Shown here piece by piece: positions 1 to 6,406 of a stretch of DNA of 7,023 nucleotides. The notes below the pieces were generated by a model. That model worked only from the letters and a program-made list of their open reading frames with translations, was not told where the DNA came from and made no database searches. This DNA is from Chromatiales bacterium (GTDB lineage Bacteria; Pseudomonadota; Gammaproteobacteria; Chromatiales; Chromatiaceae), in the NCBI GenBank assembly GCA_022360595.1, contig JAKSCN010000507.1, positions 1-7,023 on the forward strand, in the 5' to 3' direction. Position numbers and translations under genes: made by a program. Numbering within the stretch: the stretch's first letter is position 1; each line of letters opens with the position of its first letter.

Positions 1-63
1 ACAGAGCGCCCCTCTCAAATCAAGGAAGATGTCACCTTCTTCCTCAACTGTTGTATTCTTTGA
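1..63 (+). CDS. zapD: C-terminal end of cell division protein ZapD (partial, 5' end outside window)
   Basis: Frame 1 is open from the left edge to a TGA at 61-63 and encodes 20 residues ending VTFFLNCCIL. A short beta-strand-like tail ending in a Cys pair is what I remember of ZapD (YacF, DUF1342) C-termini, but the piece is too short to prove the family alone. The main support is position: zapD sits immediately upstream of yacG on the same strand in many gammaproteobacteria, and here only 5 nt separate this stop from the yacG ATG. ZapD is a cytoplasmic protein that cross-links FtsZ filaments at the division ring. The frame and stop are seen directly; the gene identity is inferred from context. 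Confidence 0.62.
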   Translation, partial: TERPSQIKEDVTFFLNCCIL

Positions 64-68
64 ATACC

Positions 69-275
69 ATGACCGATAAAAAACCGCAGGTGAGCTGCCC
101 GACATGCAAAAAACCGATTGTTTGGGACAGCAGTTCCCCTTGGCGCCCGTTCTGCAGCGAGCGCTGCCGACTCATTGATTTGGGTGAGTGGTTAGAAGAG
201 GGCTACAAGATACCGGAACAGTCGGATAGCGGTGCACCTTACCTACCGCCGGAGCACGATCAGAACCAGAGTTAA
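69..275 (+). CDS. yacG: DNA gyrase inhibitor YacG, zinc-ribbon protein
   Basis: This encodes a 68-residue cytoplasmic protein. It has the complete YacG zinc site, with Cys10 and Cys13 (CPTC), then Cys29 and Cys33 (CSERC), in the family spacing CX2C-X15-CX3C. The motif RLIDLGEW follows the last Cys, and the tail is acidic and polar. The length matches E. coli YacG (65 residues). In E. coli the protein binds GyrB and blocks DNA binding by gyrase. The ATG at 69 is chosen because it follows the upstream stop by 5 nt and gives a family-length N-terminus. A TTG at 51 in the same frame would add six residues and overlap the upstream gene. No clear Shine-Dalgarno sequence precedes the ATG, which fits translation coupled to the upstream gene. 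The TAA ends at 275, directly against the convergent stop at 276. Confidence 0.93.
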   Translation: MTDKKPQVSCPTCKKPIVWDSSSPWRPFCSERCRLIDLGEWLEEGYKIPEQSDSGAPYLPPEHDQNQS

Positions 276-1226
276 CTAATGCTCACTCCAAAAAGCGCGA
301 ATGCCTGCAACCCCTTGGGCACCACTAGTTTGCGCTATTTCAACGTGTTCTGAACCCACCCCCCCTAATGCATAGACAGGTATCGAGATCTGCTGACAAA
401 GCTGCTCAAAGTGCTCCCATCCGAGAGCTTTTCCATCAGGATGACTGACTGTTGGCAATACTGGAGACAGCACCACAAAATCCAGCCCTAAACGCTCAGC
501 CTGCTCCAATTCAGCCAGATTATGGCACGACGCAGCCACCCAACACTCAGGAGGCAAAGGCCTCTCTGTCAGCGCCATCAATCGATGTCTATTCAGATGC
601 GTTCCCTGAGCACCAACCTCTGCGGTCAACTCTGGTGCAGCGTTGAGAAGCAGCTCTGCACCATATTCGTTGCAAAGCCCCACTGCTTCAGTTGCAAGCT
701 GTCGATATCGTTGCTCAGAAAGCTCGGGGGCCCGCAGTTGCACCAGCTTTATTCCGGCATCCAAGGCATGCCCCAGAGATTGCAGGAACTGTTGACTGTC
801 TTGCGGATTGTTCCCGGTAATCAGATAGTTATCGGGCAGGTGCAGTGCATCAACGATGGGTTTATCAGCAGCCGGCATCGGATATTGCTCCAACTTATCA
901 AGCGGCACCCAACCCAACGATTGCCCTTCGCAACCACTGGGCTCTCCTGAATAAACCAGAACCTTATGTACATCCAACAGAACAGACTTATCAGGATAAT
1001 GGTGAGTAACTCGAATCAACGGTCGATGCCGCTCAACCTCTATCCCCAACTCCTCTTGCAGCTCACGAACCAGCGCCTGGCCTAAAGACTCTTCCGGTTC
1101 AACTTTACCTCCCGGAAACTCCCATAGTCCCCCTTGATGGACATGGTCAGGACGTTTACTTAACAACACTTCACCATCCCGCTCTATGGCGGCAACGGCA
1201 ACATGAACCAGTTTGGTGGTAGACAC
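276..1226 (-). CDS. mutT: Nudix hydrolase (MutT-like) fused to a ThiE/TenI-like domain
   Basis: This encodes a two-domain cytoplasmic protein of 316 residues. Residues about 6-130 are a MutT-type Nudix domain with a complete Nudix box at 40-62: Gly40, Glu46, Arg54-Glu55, Glu58-Glu59 and Gly61. It is preceded by LWEFPGGK as in MutT, so 8-oxo-dGTP pyrophosphohydrolase activity is likely. Residues about 134-316 form a TIM-barrel of the ThiE/TenI family, with VQLR at 162-165, SCHN at 233-236, SPVLPT at 254-259 and the phosphate-loop-like ALGGV at 286-290. The usual Asn-Asp metal motif reads Asn-Ala (195-196), so thiamine-phosphate synthase activity is doubtful. This fusion is a known gammaproteobacterial architecture of about 315 residues. 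The GTG at 1226 is preferred because AGAAGG lies 10 nt upstream and the gene then begins 22 nt after the argJ stop. An ATG at 1298 would add 24 residues and overlap argJ by 50 nt. Confidence 0.9.
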   Translation of the reverse strand: MSTTKLVHVAVAAIERDGEVLLSKRPDHVHQGGLWEFPGGKVEPEESLGQALVRELQEELGIEVERHRPLIRVTHHYPDKSVLLDVHKVLVYSGEPSGCEGQSLGWVPLDKLEQYPMPAADKPIVDALHLPDNYLITGNNPQDSQQFLQSLGHALDAGIKLVQLRAPELSEQRYRQLATEAVGLCNEYGAELLLNAAPELTAEVGAQGTHLNRHRLMALTERPLPPECWVAASCHNLAELEQAERLGLDFVVLSPVLPTVSHPDGKALGWEHFEQLCQQISIPVYALGGVGSEHVEIAQTSGAQGVAGIRAFWSEH

Positions 1227-1236
1227 TGAAGATAAA

Positions 1237-1242
1237 CCTTCT
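1237..1242 (-). promoter_or_regulatory. Ribosome binding site for the Nudix-ThiE gene
   Basis: On the minus strand the sequence AGAAGG lies 10 nt before the GTG at 1226 and just downstream of the argJ stop. It is the reason for choosing the internal GTG over the ATG at 1298, which lies inside argJ. This is a sequence match only. Confidence 0.55.
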
Positions 1243-1248
1243 GTGAGA

Positions 1249-2460
1249 TCAGGTGCGGTATTCAGCGTTAATTTTGACGTAATCGTAGGAAAAATCACAG
1301 GTAAGCACAGCTACTGACGACTCACCACGCCCTAAATCGACCCGTATCAGGATCTCCGGCTGATCCATTACCCGCTGTCCGGCCTGCTCGGAGTAATTAT
1401 CAGAGCGGCCGCCATCACGAACAATACAGACATCACCCAACCAGATTTTGACTTTGTCGATATCGAGTTGCTCGACACCTGCCCGGCCAACTGCGGCTAA
1501 AATACGCCCCCAGTTAGGGTCAGACGCAAACAGCGCTGTCTTGACCAGCGGGGAATGGGCAATTGTGTAGGCGACATCACGTGCCTCTTTCTCTGTAGCC
1601 GCACTCTCAACAGAAACTTCTACCAGCTTGGTAGCGCCCTCGCCATCTTTGACGATTGCACGCGCCAGCTCCATGCAGACATCAAGCACGGCCGCACAGA
1701 GATCGGCATAGGCCTGACTCTCGGAGTTGGTTATAGGCGCTGCGCCACTTGCGCCACTGGCCAACAGCACACAAGCATCATTAGTTGATGTATCTCCATC
1801 CACCGTAATGCTATTAAATGACGGATTCACTGCCTGTTCCAGGCAGCTTTGCAGAAGATGCTGATCGACCATCGCATCGGTAGCGACATAGGCAAGCATC
1901 GTGGCCATATCGGGGCGGATCATACCTGATCCCTTGGACATGCCGGTGACAGTAATCCGCTGACCATCGTGCTCAAATTGGCGCGAAGCCAATTTAGGCA
2001 CCGTATCGGTGGTCATAATTGCCCGCGCGGCAGCATCCCACCCATTTTCGTTCAGAGAACTCAACGCATCAGGCACTGAGATAGCTATCTTATCAACCGG
2101 CAGAGACTCGCCGATAACGCCTGTCGAAAACGGGAGTACCTGGCTGATGTCGCAATCACGCACCGCCGCCACTGCTTTGCAGCTCTCACGAGCGGCCTTC
2201 AGTCCCTCTTCACCTGTACCTGCATTAGCATTGCCCGAATTGATCAATAGGTACCTGGGCAAGTTCGCCACCAGGTGCTCCTTGGCAACCACCACTGGGG
2301 CCGCACAGAAAGCGTTGCGGGTAAACACCGCGGCACAGGTTGAGCCCTCCGCTAACTCGATGAGCACCAGATCCTGACGATCCGTATATTTAATACCTGC
2401 GGCGGCTGTACCTAATCGAATACCAGGTACGGGAACAAAATCAGGATCTTGGGCAGTCAT
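1249..2460 (-). CDS. argJ: Glutamate N-acetyltransferase / ornithine acetyltransferase ArgJ
   Basis: This encodes a 403-residue cytoplasmic enzyme of arginine synthesis. It moves the acetyl group from N-acetylornithine to glutamate, giving ornithine and N-acetylglutamate (the acetyl cycle). Many bacterial ArgJ proteins can also use acetyl-CoA, which cannot be judged here. The family is made as a precursor and cleaves itself into two chains. The cleavage motif is seen as PDMA-TML, with Thr187 as the expected new N-terminus and nucleophile. The oxyanion-hole segment STGVIGE (112-118) is present, as are KGSGMI before the cut, SDPNWGR (313-319) and the characteristic C-terminus YVKINAEYRT. The length is normal for the family. 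The ATG at 2460 shares one base with the secA TGA (TGATG), so translation is probably coupled to secA. The Nudix-ThiE gene follows after 22 nt. Confidence 0.97.
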   Translation of the reverse strand: MTAQDPDFVPVPGIRLGTAAAGIKYTDRQDLVLIELAEGSTCAAVFTRNAFCAAPVVVAKEHLVANLPRYLLINSGNANAGTGEEGLKAARESCKAVAAVRDCDISQVLPFSTGVIGESLPVDKIAISVPDALSSLNENGWDAAARAIMTTDTVPKLASRQFEHDGQRITVTGMSKGSGMIRPDMATMLAYVATDAMVDQHLLQSCLEQAVNPSFNSITVDGDTSTNDACVLLASGASGAAPITNSESQAYADLCAAVLDVCMELARAIVKDGEGATKLVEVSVESAATEKEARDVAYTIAHSPLVKTALFASDPNWGRILAAVGRAGVEQLDIDKVKIWLGDVCIVRDGGRSDNYSEQAGQRVMDQPEILIRVDLGRGESSVAVLTCDFSYDYVKINAEYRT

Positions 2461-5270
2461 CAGCTAAGTTTCCCGTGACACTGTTTGTATTTTTTGCCCG
2501 AACCACATGGACAAGGTTCGTTACGGCCTACTTTTCTATCTGCACGCACAAATGGCTGTTGTGTTTCTGCTGCCGGCTCCGCCTCTTGAGGCGCCTCTTC
2601 ACCACCTAAACCGGTGAACTCTTCATGCTTGAACTGAAAATCAGAGGCATCCTGCTCCTGCTGCTCAACCTGCATCTCTTCAGGTGACTGCACTTGAACC
2701 CGACTCAGAACACCTATCAGCTCTTTCTTAATACCATCAAGCATGTGAGAGAACATCTCAAAAGCTTCGCGCTTGTACTCCTGCTTAGGGTTCTTCTGGG
2801 CATAGCCACGCAGATGAATCCCCTGACGCAGATAGTCCATCGCCGCCAGATGCTCTTTCCAGTTACCATCAAGAATCTGCAGCATAATCGCCTTTTCATA
2901 CATGCGCAGATTCTCATTGCCAACCAATGCCTCTTTGGCAGCGTACTCCTTCTCCAGCTCTTCGACGATACGCTTACGCAGCGTCTCCTCGTGCAGGCTG
3001 TTATCTTCATCCAGCCACTGCTGCACCGGGTAGTTGACACCAAACTCCCTCTCCAGACCCTCAACCAGGCCGGGAATATCCCACTGCTCTTCCATGCTCT
3101 GGGGGGGAATGTAGCCGTCGACCACCTCATCCACCACCTCTTCACGAATAGCGGCGATGGAATCGGCAATATCATCCACATCCATCAGGTCATTACGCTG
3201 TTCGTAAACCACCTTACGCTGGTCATTGGCGACATCATCGTAGTCGAGCAACTGTTTACGAATATCGAAGTTGCGCCCTTCGACCTTACGCTGAGCGTTG
3301 GCAATCGCCTTGGTCACCCAGGGGTGCTCAATCGCCTCTCCCTGCTCCATGCCCAGCTTCTGCATCAGCCCAGAAACGCGATCCGATGCAAAGATACGCA
3401 TCAGATTATCTTCCAGCGAGAGATAGAAACGTGTTGAACCAGAATCGCCCTGACGCCCGGAGCGGCCACGCAATTGGTTGTCGATACGGCGTGATTCATG
3501 GCGCTCGGTACCGACCACATGCAGACCACCCGCCTCCAGCACCTGCTGGTGGCGCTCTTTCCAGTCGCTTTTGATCTTCTCGACTTCAGCCGAATCAGGA
3601 TTGATGCCTAACGCTTCGATCTCCATATCGGGGTTACCGCCCAGCACAATATCGGTACCACGCCCCGCCATGTTGGTAGCGATGGTTACAGCACCCGGGC
3701 GACCCGCCTCAGCCACAATCAACGCTTCGCGTTCATGCTGCTTGGCATTCAGCACCTGGTGCTTGATCTTATTCTGCTCCAGCAGTTTGGAAACCAGCTC
3801 GGAGGTCTCGATCGACGCAGTACCGACCAGCACGGGCTGACCACGCAAAATACAGTCATTAACGTCATCGATAATCGCCTGATACTTCTCCTCTGCGGTG
3901 AGATAGACCAGATCCCCCATATCGTCACGCACCATCGGCTTATTGGTGGGAATAACCACCACTTCCAGGCCATAGATCTGCAAAAACTCAGGGGCTTCGG
4001 TATCGGCTGTACCGGTCATACCGGAAAGTTTTTCATAAAGCCGGAAATAGTTCTGGAAGGTAATCGACGCCAGGGTCTGATTCTCTTGCTGAATCGCCAC
4101 CCCCTCTTTCGCTTCCACAGCTTGGTGCAACCCTTCAGACCAACGACGCCCAGGCATGGTACGGCCAGTAAAGTCGTCAACGATAATGATCTCGCCATCT
4201 CGGACGATGTAATCAACGTTTTTCTGAAACAGTGCATGAGCGCGCAGCGCAGCGGTCGCATGGTGCATCAAACCGATATTGGCGCTGTCATACAGGCTGG
4301 AGTCCTCGCTAAGCAGGCCCATCTCGGTGAGCATATCTTCGACCTTCTGGTGGCCATCTTCGCTCAGATAAACTTGCTTGGCTTTCTCGTCCACCGAGTA
4401 GTCGCCCGGACCGAAATCCGGCTTGCCGTCTTCACCCTCGATAGGGTCCTGGCGGGTCAGGTGGGGGATAATGGTGTTGATGCTGGTGTAGAGTTCGGAG
4501 CTACTCTCGGTGGGACCAGAGATGATCAGCGGTGTACGCGCCTCATCGATCAGAATGGAGTCAACCTCATCGACAATAGCGAAAAACTTTTCGCGCTGGG
4601 TACGTTGCTCTGCAGAGAACGCCATGTTGTCACGCAGATAGTCGAAGCCAAATTCGTTATTGGTGCCGTAAGTGATATCACAATGGTAGGCCTCGCGGCG
4701 GGTCACTTTGCGCAGATGGGTATAACCGCCGGCCGCGCCATCATAATCGGGATCGAACTGATAGGAGGCTTCATCAGGCCCCATCCCACTACCCGAGTTG
4801 ATAACTCCGACACTAAGACCCAGAAAGTTGTAAAGCTTACCCATCCAAGCGGCATCACGGCGCGCCAGATAGTCGTTTACGGTTACTACATGCACGCCCT
4901 TACCCGGCAGCGCATTGAGATAGGCAGCCAGAGTTGCAACCAGTGTTTTCCCCTCACCCGTGCGCATTTCCGAGATCTTGCCCTGATTCAGCACCATACC
5001 GCCGATAAGCTGCACATCAAAGTGGCGCATATCGAGCACACGCATCCCGGCTTCACGCACGACGGCAAAGGCCTCGGGGAGCAGATCATCCAGCGTAGTC
5101 CCCTGCGTCAATCGCTCCCTAAACTCGGTGGTTTTGGCCTTCAACTCCTCATCCGAAAGGCTTTGCAGCTCTGCCTCAAGGGCATTGACCTTGGCGACAA
5201 CCTTAAACATCCGCTTCACCAGGCGATCATTTCGACTGCCAAAGACTTTCCTGAGAATCTTGCTAACCAT
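2460..5270 (-). CDS. secA: Preprotein translocase ATPase SecA
   Basis: This is the motor ATPase that pushes unfolded preproteins through SecYEG, cytosolic and peripheral to the inner membrane. The 936-residue protein shows the family in full: KVFGSRNDR near the N-terminus, Walker A MRTGEGKT (102-109), TVNDYLA, TYGTNNEFGFDYLRDN, Walker B VDEVD (233-237), the preprotein cross-linking region after about residue 250, ATNMAGRGTD (531-540), RGRSGRQGD (601-609), the scaffold/wing region and a C-terminal zinc site (Cys920, Cys922, Cys931, His932) that in E. coli binds SecB and lipid. The ATG at 5270 gives MVSKILRKVFGSR, matching the family N-terminus. An in-frame TTG at 5330 would add 20 residues and is not supported. 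The protein is about 35 residues longer than E. coli SecA (901), and about 25 of these lie in one extra segment in nucleotide-binding domain 1. The gene overlaps argJ by one base. Confidence 0.99.
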   Translation of the reverse strand: MVSKILRKVFGSRNDRLVKRMFKVVAKVNALEAELQSLSDEELKAKTTEFRERLTQGTTLDDLLPEAFAVVREAGMRVLDMRHFDVQLIGGMVLNQGKISEMRTGEGKTLVATLAAYLNALPGKGVHVVTVNDYLARRDAAWMGKLYNFLGLSVGVINSGSGMGPDEASYQFDPDYDGAAGGYTHLRKVTRREAYHCDITYGTNNEFGFDYLRDNMAFSAEQRTQREKFFAIVDEVDSILIDEARTPLIISGPTESSSELYTSINTIIPHLTRQDPIEGEDGKPDFGPGDYSVDEKAKQVYLSEDGHQKVEDMLTEMGLLSEDSSLYDSANIGLMHHATAALRAHALFQKNVDYIVRDGEIIIVDDFTGRTMPGRRWSEGLHQAVEAKEGVAIQQENQTLASITFQNYFRLYEKLSGMTGTADTEAPEFLQIYGLEVVVIPTNKPMVRDDMGDLVYLTAEEKYQAIIDDVNDCILRGQPVLVGTASIETSELVSKLLEQNKIKHQVLNAKQHEREALIVAEAGRPGAVTIATNMAGRGTDIVLGGNPDMEIEALGINPDSAEVEKIKSDWKERHQQVLEAGGLHVVGTERHESRRIDNQLRGRSGRQGDSGSTRFYLSLEDNLMRIFASDRVSGLMQKLGMEQGEAIEHPWVTKAIANAQRKVEGRNFDIRKQLLDYDDVANDQRKVVYEQRNDLMDVDDIADSIAAIREEVVDEVVDGYIPPQSMEEQWDIPGLVEGLEREFGVNYPVQQWLDEDNSLHEETLRKRIVEELEKEYAAKEALVGNENLRMYEKAIMLQILDGNWKEHLAAMDYLRQGIHLRGYAQKNPKQEYKREAFEMFSHMLDGIKKELIGVLSRVQVQSPEEMQVEQQEQDASDFQFKHEEFTGLGGEEAPQEAEPAAETQQPFVRADRKVGRNEPCPCGSGKKYKQCHGKLS

Positions 5271-5307
5271 GAAATTTAACTTTCCGAGGTGGATAAAAAT
5301 AGTGCAG

Positions 5308-5336
5308 ATAATACCGCAAAACAGCCGCAAATTGCA
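5308..5336 (-). promoter_or_regulatory. Candidate secA promoter (weak)
   Basis: On the minus strand TATTAT (5308-5313) resembles a sigma-70 -10 box and lies 37 nt before the secA ATG. The -35 region about 17-18 nt upstream is poor, at most about half matching TTGACA. The position is sensible for a secA promoter, but the match is weak. Confidence 0.25.
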
Positions 5337-5382
5337 GGGTTTCAGCGCTACTAACTCATGCCTAAAAACCAGTTGTTAGATG

Positions 5383-5410
5383 TGGGCTTAATAGAAAAAG
5401 TTCAAGCCCA
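5383..5410 (-). promoter_or_regulatory. Stem-loop in the secA leader
   Basis: The minus strand shows an inverted repeat, TGGGCTTGA pairing with TTAAGCCCA. It forms nine pairs including one G-U, around a 10-nt loop that contains five consecutive U. It starts about 50 nt after the M23 stop and ends 112 nt before the secA ATG. No U-run follows the stem, so it is not a standard intrinsic terminator. It could be a leader-RNA structure or a 3' end stabiliser. Its function is unknown. Confidence 0.35.
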
Positions 5411-5426
5411 AGAGAGGGGGAAAGCC

Positions 5427-5442
5427 GTGTGATCTACCACAC
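5427..5442 (-). repeat. Short inverted repeat (GTGTG / CACAC) downstream of the M23 gene
   Basis: Five-base arms GTGTG and CACAC flank a 6-nt loop, 17 nt after the M23 stop. The next stem-loop at 5383-5410 follows after 16 nt of pyrimidine-rich sequence on the minus strand. There is no U-tract. The arms alone are short enough to occur by chance; the tandem arrangement is the only reason to note it. Confidence 0.25.
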
Positions 5443-5459
5443 AGAACAGCTTGGTCCGG

Positions 5460-6389
5460 CTACTTTTTCTTCAACACTTTGATGGGGTTAATGGTTTTGC
5501 CATTACGGGCTACCTCAAAGTGGAGATGAGGACCGGTTGAGCGACCGCTGGAGCCCATCAAGGCTACTACATCGCCACGCTTCACCAAGTCACCTGCCTT
5601 CACGAAGATCTTGCTGTTATGGGCATATTTGGTGGTGTACCCATCCGCATGCTTGATCTCCACCAGATAGCCAAAATCACTCTTTTTGCCGGCCCAGATA
5701 ACCAAACCGGAGGCCACTGCGGTCACCTCTGAATTCTTTTTACCCGCAATATCGACACCATGGTGGAAAGCCTTTTTCCCGGTAAAGGGGTCTTTACGCG
5801 TACCATAGCGTGACGAAATCCAGCCCTTCGCAACCGGGCGCCCGCGGGGCACCATATCATCCTGCACTTTGGAACTGGCCATCAGATTGGCCAGCAGATC
5901 AAATTTCTGCTCACGATCATCCAGTGCTTTCGAAAGCTGACTCATCTCTGCCAGTAACTCGCTCAACTCAACCGACTCGATACCCTCAGGGGTTTCAATC
6001 CCGCCACGGGCCGGCGGTGCAGAGAAGTCAAACTCTTCGGTATCCAGTTCGGCCACCTCGGTAAGGCGTTCGCCCAAGGCGTCCAAGCGCATAATACTCG
6101 ACTGCATCTCACCCAATTGGATCGCCAATGCATCCAAATGCTCCTGGGTAGTTTGACGGGTATCATCCAACAGCGCTTGCTGCTCTTTCAGCAGGCTCTC
6201 CAATACCGCATCGGACTGATCCGGCTCGGCGGCAATGTCTCCTTCTCCACGCCCCAATTCATAACCCAACCAAAGCGAACCACCCGCTACAGCAGCCAGC
6301 ATTATGAACAACGCGCCAGCCAAACTGGCTATCGAAAAAGACCGACTGCCGGTTTTGTGGCACAATTTGGAGAGGACAATGACTTTCAT
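5460..6389 (-). CDS. Membrane-anchored M23 family (LytM-type) metallopeptidase
   Basis: This encodes a 309-residue peptidoglycan endopeptidase predicted to sit in the inner membrane facing the periplasm. A basic cytoplasmic N-terminus is followed by one hydrophobic segment at about 18-43, then a helical, coiled-coil-like region (about 58-118), an acidic and Pro/Gly-rich linker (118-136), a second helical stretch (138-172), and the M23 domain (about 188-305). The zinc ligands are all present: His209 and Asp213 in FHHGVD, and His290 in GPHLHFEV. The catalytic-site His257 (YAHNS) and His288 are also intact, so the domain should be active rather than a LytM-type activator. The ATG at 6389 is chosen because it gives a normal anchor N-terminus and has GAGGT 10 nt upstream. 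A longer reading from 6479 would run across the divergent dciA start. Genes of this type between lpxC and secA are seen in other gammaproteobacteria. The specific bond cut cannot be told. Confidence 0.93.
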   Translation of the reverse strand: MKVIVLSKLCHKTGSRSFSIASLAGALFIMLAAVAGGSLWLGYELGRGEGDIAAEPDQSDAVLESLLKEQQALLDDTRQTTQEHLDALAIQLGEMQSSIMRLDALGERLTEVAELDTEEFDFSAPPARGGIETPEGIESVELSELLAEMSQLSKALDDREQKFDLLANLMASSKVQDDMVPRGRPVAKGWISSRYGTRKDPFTGKKAFHHGVDIAGKKNSEVTAVASGLVIWAGKKSDFGYLVEIKHADGYTTKYAHNSKIFVKAGDLVKRGDVVALMGSSGRSTGPHLHFEVARNGKTINPIKVLKKK

Positions 6390-6399
6390 AAAACCGGTT

Positions 6400-6404
6400 A
6401 CCTC
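6400..6404 (-). promoter_or_regulatory. Ribosome binding site for the M23 peptidase
   Basis: On the minus strand GAGGT lies 10 nt before the ATG at 6389. It supports this start over in-frame codons further upstream. It occupies bases just before the divergent dciA start codon. Confidence 0.5.
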
Positions 6405-6406
6405 AA

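Larger units (their letters stand above)
5271..5459 (-). other. Intergenic spacer and probable secA leader
   Basis: This 189-base gap lies between the M23 peptidase stop and the secA ATG. Read on the minus strand it holds two small stem-loops, a possible -10 box, and a weak Shine-Dalgarno (GGAA, with 11 nt before the ATG). There is no ORF long enough to be a SecM-type arrest peptide, and no hairpin followed by a U-run that would end the M23 transcript. Read-through from the peptidase gene into secA is therefore possible. Confidence 0.6.

Noticed and set aside
522..950. Plus-strand open frame (142 codons) antisense to the Nudix-ThiE gene
   Set aside because: The opposite strand encodes a clear two-domain protein, and this frame has a composition typical of an antisense shadow.
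1226..1298. ATG at 1298 as the start of the Nudix-ThiE gene
   Set aside because: It would overlap argJ by 50 nt and add 24 residues before the Nudix fold. The GTG at 1226 has a good ribosome site and gives the usual family length.
2694..3437. Plus-strand open frame (247 codons) antisense to secA
   Set aside because: This is a shadow of the secA coding frame, with no recognisable domain and no ribosome site that I could see.
3735..5279. Long plus-strand open frame (514 codons) antisense to secA
   Set aside because: It lies fully opposite a clear SecA, its translation shows no family motif, and long antisense frames are expected from the codon bias of a long conserved gene.
5271..5330. In-frame N-terminal extension of SecA (20 hydrophobic residues from a TTG)
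   Set aside because: The family N-terminus starts exactly at the ATG at 5270, and the extension covers the candidate -10 box. It has no ribosome site and no counterpart in known SecA proteins.
6358..6372. TGGCAC-like sequence as a sigma-54 promoter for dciA
   Set aside because: The -24-like half is present, but the GC of the -12 element is missing at the required spacing.
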